Shown: positions 7,997 through 13,178 of the stretch, piece by piece | Layout of the letters: each line of letters begins with the position of its first letter | Position numbering within the stretch: position 1 is the stretch's first letter | From: a bacterium | Lineage (GTDB): Bacteria; Desulfobacterota; Binatia; UBA12015 | Assembly: GCA_018970825.1 (NCBI GenBank) | Contig: JAGWVP010000027.1 | Location: forward strand, 1 to 13,178 | DNA length: 13,178 nucleotides | Direction: 5' to 3' | The notes under the pieces: model-generated | The model's database searches: none | What the model saw: only the letters and a program-made list of their open reading frames with translations | Told to the model about the DNA's origin: nothing | Translations under genes and position numbers: made by a program

Positions 7997-10089
7997 AGGC
8001 TCGGCTCCAGCAGGAGGACGACTCCGTCCCCCGGGTAGCGCGGCGTGCCGGCCGGCGGATCCTGTGCCTTCACGAAGCCGCTGCCCCGGGCCTCCTCGAT
8101 CGCGAGCCCCTCGTGCGCCGCGGTCTCGAGCGCGCGCCGCAGGCTCATGCCGACGAACGACGGGACCGCTCCGCGGGTCTCGCCGTCGAGTCCCGTGTAG
8201 CCGCCCATCGCCGCCTGCTGCAGCAGCGCTGCGGCGTCGGGAGCGGGCTCGGCCCGCGGTCGAAGGTTTCGCGGTGCCGCCCTGGGCGCCGGGGCCGCGC
8301 GCGAGACGCCTCGATCCGCCTTGCCGTGCTTCTCGTCGGCCGCGCTCGCGGGCCGCTCGCCGAGGCGGTCGAGGGCGCGCGACATGATCTCGCGGAACAC
8401 CGGGGCCGCGACGAGGCCGCCGTAGGTCTGGGTGCGCGGCGTGTCGATCATGACGAGCAGCACGTAGGCCGGGTCGTCGGCGGGTGCGAAGCCGACGAAG
8501 GAGGCGAGCCGGTCGCGCGAATAGCGACCGGTGCGCGAGTCGACCTTCTGGGCGGTGCCGGTCTTTCCCGCGACGCGGACGCCCTCCATGCGGGCCTTGC
8601 CGCCGGTGCCGCCCTCGAACTCGACGACGCGCTCGAGCATGGACCCGACCGCGCGAGCCGTCTCCGGCGAGATCACCTGGCGGGAGCCGGCGTCCGCCTC
8701 GGCGTCGTCGCGGTCGAGCAGGACGCGGCCGCTGCGGTCGACCGCGCGGCGCAGCAGGTGCGGCTGGTGGAGGACGCCTCCGTTCGCGAGCGCGCCGTAG
8801 GCCGCCGCGAGCTGGATCGGCGTGACCGAAAGCCCCTGGCCGAAGCTGCCGGTCGCGAGGTCGATCGGCGCCCAGCTCGACCACGGGCGCACGATGCCGG
8901 CGACCTCGCCGGGCAGGTCGATCGAGGTGCGGCGGCCGAAGCCGAAGCGCTCGAGCGAGCGGCCGTAGCGCTCCTTGCCGAGGCCGGCGGCGATCTTGCT
9001 CACGCCGATGTTGCTCGAGAACTGGATCACCTCGGGCATCGACAGCATGCCGTAGGGATGGTGGTCGTGGATGGTCCACTTCCCGATCCGGAAGCGGCCG
9101 CGCTCGCAGAAGACCGAGTCCGACGCCCGCATCGTGCGCTCCTCGAGCGCGGTCGCCATGAGGATCGCCTTCAGCGTCGAACCCGGCTCGAACGCGTCGG
9201 TCACGGCTCGGTTGCGCCGCGCGCCGGGCCCCGCCGCGCCGGGAGCGTTCGGGTCGTAGGTCGGGACGTTCGCGAGAGCCGCGATCTCGCCGGTCTTCGG
9301 GTCGAGCAGCACGGCGGTGCCCGCGACGGCCTTCGCCTCCGCGACGCCGATCGCGAGCTCGCGCTCGACGATCGCCTGCAGCCCGGCGTCGATCGTGAGG
9401 GTGAGCGCGGCCCCCGCCGCGAACGGCGAGTCGTCCGCGGACTCGCCGTCGGCGTCGACCTCGGCGGTCTCCGCGTCGGCGATGACGAGCGCGCGGCCGA
9501 GCCCGTCGCGCTGCATGCGCAGCACCGTCTCCGGCCCGCGCATCCAGCGGTCGTACCGCAGCTCGATGCCCTCCTGCCCGGCGAGGTCGGAGCCGGAGAA
9601 GCCGACCACGTGGGCGCCCACGGCTCCCTGCGGATAGACGCGACGACCGTCGGTCAGGCTGCCGATGCCGAGGACGTTCAGGTGAGAGACCGCGCGCGCC
9701 TCGTCGCGCGTCGCGCGGCGCTTCAGCCAGACGAATCCGCGCTTCGAGTCGAGACGTCGGTCGAGCGTGCGCTGCGGAACGCCGAGGGCCTTCGCCAGTG
9801 CGGGACGGATTTCGGGGGGCACGGGATACTTGCGCGGGCTCGCGTAGATCGAGGGGGCCGCCGTCGTCTCGGCGAAGACTTCGCCGTAGCGGTCGTGGAT
9901 CGCGCCGCGCATCGCGGTGACCCGAAGCGTCTCGCGGTGCTGCCGGCTCGCCTTGTTCGAGAGCTCCGCGCGGTCGATGATCGTGAGTTGCGCGACGCGC
10001 GCGCCGATCAGGGCGAGCACCGCGATCATCGCCCCTGCGACGAGCGGGATCCGCTCCGAGGGGCCGGCGGGGAGACGGGCGGGCTTCAA
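7993..10089 (-). CDS. ftsI: Septal class B penicillin-binding protein FtsI/PBP3 with a C-terminal PASTA-like domain
   Basis: Inner-membrane-anchored D,D-transpeptidase that cross-links septal peptidoglycan. It has 698 residues, longer than the roughly 590-residue E. coli PBP3. Order: short cytoplasmic tail, one membrane segment (about 13-39), a pedestal domain with RGAIHDRYGEVFA (61-73), then the transpeptidase domain with the active-site STLK (304-307, Ser304), SSN (358-360) and KTGT (509-512). A Pro/Ala/Arg-rich linker (about 590-635) leads to one PASTA-like repeat (about 640-698; VPSFVGMSLRRALE, then QDPPAGTP). An acidic insert (about 207-222) precedes the transpeptidase domain. The start is TTG overlapping the ftsL stop as TTGA, with GGTGG just upstream; no better start lies near the membrane segment. 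Confidence 0.95.
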   Translation of the reverse strand: MKPARLPAGPSERIPLVAGAMIAVLALIGARVAQLTIIDRAELSNKASRQHRETLRVTAMRGAIHDRYGEVFAETTAAPSIYASPRKYPVPPEIRPALAKALGVPQRTLDRRLDSKRGFVWLKRRATRDEARAVSHLNVLGIGSLTDGRRVYPQGAVGAHVVGFSGSDLAGQEGIELRYDRWMRGPETVLRMQRDGLGRALVIADAETAEVDADGESADDSPFAAGAALTLTIDAGLQAIVERELAIGVAEAKAVAGTAVLLDPKTGEIAALANVPTYDPNAPGAAGPGARRNRAVTDAFEPGSTLKAILMATALEERTMRASDSVFCERGRFRIGKWTIHDHHPYGMLSMPEVIQFSSNIGVSKIAAGLGKERYGRSLERFGFGRRTSIDLPGEVAGIVRPWSSWAPIDLATGSFGQGLSVTPIQLAAAYGALANGGVLHQPHLLRRAVDRSGRVLLDRDDAEADAGSRQVISPETARAVGSMLERVVEFEGGTGGKARMEGVRVAGKTGTAQKVDSRTGRYSRDRLASFVGFAPADDPAYVLLVMIDTPRTQTYGGLVAAPVFREIMSRALDRLGERPASAADEKHGKADRGVSRAAPAPRAAPRNLRPRAEPAPDAAALLQQAAMGGYTGLDGETRGAVPSFVGMSLRRALETAAHEGLAIEEARGSGFVKAQDPPAGTPRYPGDGVVLLLEPSL

Positions 10090-10589
10090 GGCACCACCAC
10101 CTGCCCCGGGGCCGGGGCGTGGAGACCGAGCTTCGCCGCGACCTGCTCGATGCGGGCCGGCGCGGTCGCGGCAGCGAGTTCGACCTTCAGTTCGTGGACC
10201 TCCTGGTCGAGCTTGACCGTCATCTGGCGGGCGGCGCCGAGCGCGTAGCCGACGCGCACCGCCTCGATCCCCGTCCAGACGTGGACCGCGCCGACCACGA
10301 GCAGGACGAGTCCGGCGACGATGTTGCTGCGCAGCGCTCGGCGGCGATCCTCCCGTCCGATCTCCGCGCCGACCGTGCGGCGCGCGGCGACCGGCAGGGC
10401 CGGGAGCGGGTCGAGCGGCCGCACGCGGGGCATCGCGGGAGCACCCACCGCGAACGGGAACGCCCGCTGCGAGGTGCGCGCGACCGGGGCCGTCGGCGGC
10501 GCCTTCCGCGCGAGCCGTGCGACGGCACGCCGTCCCGGCGCGATCGCGTCGCCGTCGCGCAACAGGAGAGCGCGCGCCCCGGCGGCCAT
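10086..10589 (-). CDS. ftsL: Cell division protein FtsL-like, long cytoplasmic N-terminus
   Basis: Predicted bitopic division protein that would bridge FtsB/FtsQ and activate FtsW-FtsI. It has 167 residues; E. coli FtsL has 121. An Ala/Pro/Arg-rich cytoplasmic region (1-88) precedes one membrane segment (about 89-108, NIVAGLVLLVVGAVHVW). A short heptad-like stretch follows (about 121-141), then the FtsL-style end KLGLHAPAPGQVVV (153-166). Primary sequence of this family is poorly conserved, so the call rests on topology, the end motif and the slot between rsmH and ftsI. The ATG shares one base with the rsmH stop (TGATG). A GTG three codons upstream (10598) is the alternative start. Confidence 0.85.
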   Translation of the reverse strand: MAAGARALLLRDGDAIAPGRRAVARLARKAPPTAPVARTSQRAFPFAVGAPAMPRVRPLDPLPALPVAARRTVGAEIGREDRRRALRSNIVAGLVLLVVGAVHVWTGIEAVRVGYALGAARQMTVKLDQEVHELKVELAAATAPARIEQVAAKLGLHAPAPGQVVVP

Positions 10590-11530
10590 CAGAGCCACTC
10601 CAGCGCCCGCAGGCGGGCGCTCCGGGCGCGCGGGTTGCGCGCGATCTCCTCGTCGGAGGGCTTGATCGCACCGCGCACGAGCAGCTTCGCTCGGGCGACG
10701 CCGCCGCAGCGGCAGACCGGGAGCTCGGGCGGGCAGGTGCAGGCGGTCGCGAACGCGCGGAAGGCGTGCTTCACGCGGCGGTCCTCGAGCGAGTGGTAGG
10801 CGAGGATCGCGACCCGGCCGCCGCGGTCGAGCATCGCGGGCAGGGCCGCGAGCAGGGCGTCGAGCTCGTCGAGTTCGCGGTTCACGGCGATGCGCAAGGC
10901 CTGGAAGGTGAGCGTCGCCGGATCCCGGTGCGCCGGGCGATGGCGGACGGCGCCGGCCACGCGGGCGCGCAGCTCGTCGGTCGTGCGCGGCCGCTCGCCG
11001 CGGACGATCGCGCGGGCGATGCGCCGCGCGTCGCGCTCCTCGCCGTACTCGTGGAGCCAGTCCGCGATCTCGGCCTCGTCGGCGCCCGCGAGCAGGTCGG
11101 CCGCCGTCTCGCCGCGGCTCGCGTCCATCCGCATGTCGAGATCGGCCGAGGCGCGGAAGCCGAAGCCGCGCGAGGCGTCGTCGAGCTGCATCGACGAGAC
11201 GCCGAGGTCCGCGACCACCAGGTCGACGCGATCGAGGCCCGCCTCGGCGAGGAGGTCGCCGATCGAGCCGAAGCGGCCGTGCAGGAGTCGCACCCGCTCG
11301 CCGAAGCGCGCGAGGCGTCGTCCCGCGATCGCGAGCGCGCGCTCGTCGCGATCGACGCCGAGCAGGGTCGCGTCGGCCGGCAGCGCGTCGAGGAGCGCCT
11401 CCGCGTGACCGCCGAGCCCGAGCGTCAGGTCGACCGCGCGCAGACCGGGGCGCGGGGTCTCCGGCACGAGCAGGCGGACGATCTCGTCGCGCAGCACGGG
11501 CTCGTGGGAGAAGGACGCGGTCTGCGTCAT
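10589..11530 (-). CDS. rsmH: 16S rRNA (cytosine-1402-N4)-methyltransferase RsmH (MraW)
   Basis: SAM-dependent enzyme that N4-methylates C1402 in the ribosomal P site; it is a standard second gene of dcw operons. It has 313 residues, the same as E. coli RsmH. Seen: N-terminal HEPVL (9-13), the SAM-binding DLTLGLGGH (34-42), GVDRDERAL (58-66), DLGVSSMQLDDASRGFGF (108-125) followed by LDMRMD (131-136), then AYHSLEDRRVK and the Cys-rich CTCPPELPVCRCGG near the end. Most homologues have Pro where Met114 is. The ATG at 11530 has an AAGGG-type ribosome site about 9 nt upstream. The gap to mraZ is 106 bp. Confidence 0.97.
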   Translation of the reverse strand: MTQTASFSHEPVLRDEIVRLLVPETPRPGLRAVDLTLGLGGHAEALLDALPADATLLGVDRDERALAIAGRRLARFGERVRLLHGRFGSIGDLLAEAGLDRVDLVVADLGVSSMQLDDASRGFGFRASADLDMRMDASRGETAADLLAGADEAEIADWLHEYGEERDARRIARAIVRGERPRTTDELRARVAGAVRHRPAHRDPATLTFQALRIAVNRELDELDALLAALPAMLDRGGRVAILAYHSLEDRRVKHAFRAFATACTCPPELPVCRCGGVARAKLLVRGAIKPSDEEIARNPRARSARLRALEWL

Positions 11531-11553
11531 GGCGACCGCCCTTCCCCGGCGAC

Positions 11554-11570
11554 CGGCGGGAAGCCCGCCG
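11554..11570 (-). other. Short hairpin upstream of rsmH
   Basis: Exact 7-bp arms CGGCGGG and CCCGCCG (plus-strand 11554-11560 and 11564-11570) surround a 3-nt loop in the mraZ-rsmH spacer, about 24 nt before the rsmH start. No T-run follows, so it is not a clear terminator. The direct repeat GGCGACCG (11531-11538 and 11548-11555) lies next to it, covering the ribosome site region. It might tune rsmH translation; that is inference. Confidence 0.35.
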
Positions 11571-11636
11571 TGGCGCCAGCAGAGCCGGGGCGCCGCGCCG
11601 TCGCTCGCGAAGTGCCGCGGCCGGACATCGCGCCGC

Positions 11637-12092
11637 TCAGATGCCGAGGTCACGGAACAGGTCCGGGTTGTCGCGCAGCATCGAGCGGTAGGCCGCGACG
11701 ACCTTGTCGTAGCCGGCCGCGCCGAAGATGCGGAACTTCCTGCCCACGCCGGCGAACACGACGTCCTGGTCCATCTCCGCGTAGCGACGCAGTCCCTGCG
11801 GCAGGAGGATCCGCCCCTGCTTGTCGGGCTGGCAGGGCTGGGCGCTTCCGACGTAGGCCGACTCGAAGAGCAGCCGGTTCTGGGAGAAGGCCCCGCTGCG
11901 GGACTGCAGCTCGTCGAGGAAGTCCTGCCAGCCCCGGGCCGGGTAGGCCTCGAGGCAGGGCACCCCGGCCACCTCGAAGATCGTGACCATGAGGCGGTCG
12001 TCCGAGGCCCCCGCGAGGGTCTCGCGGAAGCGGGCGGGGATGGCGACTCGACCCTTGTCGTCGAGGGCGTTGGAGTAGTTGCCGGAGAACAT
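11637..12092 (-). CDS. mraZ: Transcriptional regulator MraZ
   Basis: Small DNA-binding regulator of the dcw operon. It forms oligomeric rings of AbrB-like folds and acts on repeats before its own gene. It has 151 residues, the usual size. Two MraZ half-domains are visible: N-terminal MFSGNYSNALDDKGRVAIPA (1-20), with DKGR at 12-15, and the second with DKQGRILLP (90-98). The start was set at the ATG giving MFSGNYSN, which matches the family N-terminus. A longer in-frame form from a GTG at 12152 would begin inside the operator boxes and upstream of most of the leader, so it was rejected. The ribosome site is weak (only GAG close by). The gene is first in the operon, after a clear promoter and operator. 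Confidence 0.96.
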   Translation of the reverse strand: MFSGNYSNALDDKGRVAIPARFRETLAGASDDRLMVTIFEVAGVPCLEAYPARGWQDFLDELQSRSGAFSQNRLLFESAYVGSAQPCQPDKQGRILLPQGLRRYAEMDQDVVFAGVGRKFRIFGAAGYDKVVAAYRSMLRDNPDLFRDLGI

Positions 12093-12127
12093 GATCTCGG
12101 TCCGGGAAAGGCTCTCCAACCGTCCAT

Positions 12128-12152
12128 CCCACTCAACCCCACCTTTCCCCAC
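12128..12152 (-). promoter_or_regulatory. MraZ operator: three GTGGG boxes at 10-bp steps
   Basis: On the mraZ strand GTGGG occurs at 12152-12148, 12142-12138 and 12132-12128, each start exactly 10 bp from the next, so all boxes face the same side of the helix. This matches the known MraZ-binding pattern of TGGG-type repeats with 5-nt spacers. The boxes overlap and follow the predicted transcription start, a position suited to repression of the operon by its own product. Confidence 0.9.
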
Positions 12153-12156
12153 CGGT

Positions 12157-12186
12157 CGGATACGGCGGACGACCCCCTCGTGTCAA
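12157..12186 (-). promoter_or_regulatory. Sigma-70-type promoter of the dcw operon (PmraZ)
   Basis: A perfect -35 TTGACA (12186-12181) is followed after 18 bp by TATCCG (12162-12157) as the -10; a 17-bp reading gives GTATCC. The -10 is a poor match, which fits a promoter that is regulated or weak. The predicted start is near 12150, giving a leader of roughly 58 nt for mraZ. AT-rich sequence directly upstream may act as an UP element. Confidence 0.7.
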
Positions 12187-12198
12187 TAGAAATCCATT

Positions 12199-12224
12199 GA
12201 AATTCGTTGGCTTCAGCGAATTTC
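12199..12224. repeat. 8-bp-arm inverted repeat upstream of PmraZ
   Basis: The perfect arms GAAATTCG (12199-12206) and CGAATTTC (12217-12224) are separated by 10 nt. Their centres are 18 bp apart, close to two helical turns, as in sites for dimeric regulators. It begins 12 bp upstream of the -35 of the dcw promoter and could serve that promoter or the divergent gene. No T-run follows that would make it a terminator. Confidence 0.5.
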
Positions 12225-12387
12225 GCCCCCGCTCGAGCCCCCGGCGGAACTTCGTCCTTTCTTCGCTCCAGCGCAGGATACCTGTCGAAACAATCGTGTT
12301 TTCGCAACCTTTCGGGATGAACCACCGAGGCTCAAAGTGGGGAATCGTCCCTAAACGTGAGGCCACCGGGGAACTCGCCTGCGGGGC

Positions 12388-12420
12388 CCTCGGAGCGATC
12401 ATCGGCTCGGGGAGGTTTTT
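12388..12420 (+). terminator. Weak terminator-like hairpin before the rightward gene
   Basis: CCTC/GAGG (12388-12391 with 12412-12415) and GAGC/GCTC (12393-12396 with 12405-12408) stack around a 1x3 internal loop and an 8-nt loop, followed by five T (12416-12420). It resembles an intrinsic terminator or attenuator on the plus strand, 45 bp before the preferred start of the rightward gene. The stem is interrupted and no plus-strand gene precedes it, so confidence is low. Confidence 0.2.
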
Positions 12421-12430
12421 CCGGTTGAAC

Positions 12431-12582
12431 ACCCAGCGCATCCGGCGAGATGAGGAGGTGCATCATGATCGAGGTATTCGTGCTCGCCTTGGCACTCTGC
12501 CTGACCAGCGACTCCGTCCAGGCGGCAACGCTCTCCCAGTCGACGGCGTCCTCTACTTCGAAGTCAAAAACCCAGCGCATCC
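12431..12582 (+). repeat. 13-bp direct repeat flanking the start of the rightward gene
   Basis: ACCCAGCGCATCC occurs at 12431-12443 and again at 12570-12582, 139 bp apart, with A-rich bases before and CGG/GG after each copy. One copy is upstream of the start codon and the other follows the A-run at the suspected frameshift. It may be chance or a trace of local rearrangement; 139 is not a multiple of three. Confidence 0.4.
12453..12458 (+). promoter_or_regulatory. Strong Shine-Dalgarno site for the rightward gene
   Basis: AGGAGG ends six nucleotides before the ATG at 12465, an ideal match and spacing. It is the best ribosome site in the window and argues for translation starting in the signal-peptide frame, not in the frame that holds the main body of the protein. 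Confidence 0.7.
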
Positions 12583-13178
12583 CGGCTCGCAGTTGGTGTT
12601 GAAGGCGGGGAACGCGGGAACGGGACCTTCCAGGTTCGAGATCGACTCCAGTTCCTTGAAGGCAGCCAGCACTTTTTCCCAGTGCCGTGGAAAGGCAGAC
12701 GCGAGCTACGCCCGCTCCGCCGGAACCCCGTCCGACTCGGGCAAGCGGGACGCGGCATACGTCAAGTGCGACGACGGCCTGGTGAAGGGCTACGCCGCAG
12801 CAGAGATTCGCTACGGCTCGGATTGTGCGACGCCCGGCGACGTCAACGAGGCGAAGACCTACCTGACCCAGTGCGCCGACGACCTGGGCGCCTCGGTGGT
12901 TCGTGGAGGCTCCGTCCCCGACTACGTCGCCGAGATCTCCGCGTGCAATGCGAGGTACCTGAATCGACTACTCAAGACCGGCCGGACGACTTCCGCCGGC
13001 GCAGGAAGCGACGGCAACCTGCAGAGGGGGGCTCCGCACTCCTTCACCGACAACGGCGACGGTACGGTGACGGACGACGTTACCGGGCTCACATGGGAGA
13101 AGAAGAGCGACGACGATTCGTGGCACGACAAAGATGATGCGTACAGATGGGCTGATGTTGCCTCCCTGTACATGAACG
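12465..13178 (+). CDS. Putative secreted Cys-containing protein with DUF1566/Lcl-type C-terminal domain; apparent -1 frameshift, 3' end off window
   Basis: Function unknown. From the ATG at 12465 the first frame gives MIEVFVLALALCLTSDSVQA, a hydrophobic signal-like segment with a plausible cut after VQA, but it stops after 45 codons (TGA at 12600). The -1 frame is open from before this point to the window edge. It carries a body with five spaced cysteines (in CRGK, KCDDG, SDCATPGD, TQCADD, SACNA), then from about 13043 FTDNGDGTVTDDVTGLTWEK and a Trp/Asp-rich tail, as in DUF1566/Lcl-type domains of secreted proteins. Before about 12515 the -1 frame has many A/T-ending codons, so the switch probably lies at 12520-12572, possibly at the AAAAA run (12566-12570). 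An in-frame ATG at 12450 would add MRRCI, giving a charged n-region. Pseudogene, sequencing error or programmed shift are all possible. Confidence 0.6.

Larger units (their letters stand above)
12093..12464. other. Divergent intergenic region between mraZ and the DUF1566-type gene
   Basis: This 372-bp region holds the mraZ leader, the MraZ boxes and the mraZ promoter (12128-12186), an upstream inverted repeat (12199-12224), and the leader of the rightward gene. It is less GC-rich between about 12186 and 12310 than the surrounding genes. The small frames here are not supported by any family motif. I could not pick a convincing promoter for the rightward gene. Confidence 0.7.

Noticed and set aside
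86..11986. Many long plus-strand open frames (several over 400 residues) opposite the operon
   Set aside because: They are Arg/Gly/Ala/Pro-rich, match no family, and lie antisense to intact conserved dcw genes. Long antisense frames are expected at this GC content.
12093..12152. A 20-residue N-terminal extension of MraZ from a GTG at 12152
   Set aside because: The GTG is the first base triplet of an MraZ box next to the predicted transcription start, and the family starts at the MFSGNY-type ATG.
12337..12341. A plus-strand GTGGG that could be another MraZ box
   Set aside because: It is a single copy without a 10-bp-spaced partner; MraZ sites need tandem repeats.
12332..12580. Minus-strand small frames sharing the start MRWVF (102 and 82 residues)
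   Set aside because: The shared start is only the 13-bp direct repeat read on the other strand. The rest has no similarity or recognisable domain, and overlaps the promoter region and the rightward gene.
12317..13178. A single long frame from ATG 12317 covering the DUF1566-type protein without a frameshift
   Set aside because: It has no signal peptide, only a poor ribosome site, and A/T-ending codons just before the body. The AGGAGG-led start in the other frame is stronger. It is kept open as an alternative.
1..13178. CRISPR arrays, tRNA or rRNA genes, insertion sequences
   Set aside because: No regularly spaced repeats, no tRNA- or rRNA-like sequence and no transposase motifs were seen.

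Overview
This window is a GC-rich bacterial segment. Nearly all of it is one leftward (minus-strand) division-and-cell-wall (dcw) operon. In transcription order the genes are mraZ, rsmH, ftsL, ftsI, murE, mraY, murD, ftsW, murG and murC; murC runs off the left edge. The MurE meso-diaminopimelate motif (DNPR), the FtsI carrying a C-terminal PASTA-like domain, the high GC content and the neighbouring DUF1566-type secreted protein suggest a Gram-negative of the broad deltaproteobacterial / Myxococcota / Binatota kind. That placement is an inference from gene style, not a taxonomic assignment.

Right part (about 12093-13178): a divergent intergenic region separates the operon from a rightward gene that leaves the window at the right edge. 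On the minus strand it has a consensus -35 (TTGACA), a weaker -10, and three GTGGG boxes at exact 10-bp steps overlapping the predicted transcription start. This is the classic MraZ autoregulatory operator. An 8-bp-arm inverted repeat lies just upstream of the -35. The rightward gene has a strong AGGAGG ribosome site and a signal-peptide-like start in one frame, but its Cys-containing body and DUF1566/Lcl-type end are in the -1 frame, so a frameshift is likely.

Middle and left (1-12092): mraZ and rsmH are separated by about 106 bp. After that most genes are translationally coupled through 1-nt or 4-nt stop/start overlaps: rsmH/ftsL TGATG, ftsL/ftsI TTGA, ftsI/murE GTGA, mraY/murD GTGA, murD/ftsW ATGA. 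The products make the cytoplasmic UDP-MurNAc-peptide (MurC, MurD, MurE), the lipid-linked precursors (MraY, MurG), and the septal synthase (FtsW glycosyltransferase, FtsI transpeptidase, FtsL). MraZ and RsmH are the usual leading regulator and 16S rRNA methyltransferase.

The main departure from the standard layout is the absence of murF between murE and mraY. Its place is taken by a 323-bp stretch with no credible gene, which holds a perfect 12-bp inverted repeat, a 24-bp near-perfect palindrome and G-rich tracts. No mobile element, tRNA, rRNA or CRISPR array was seen. I did not find a clearly novel multi-gene system. The best leads are the murF-less structured gap, the operator architecture and the frameshifted DUF1566 gene.
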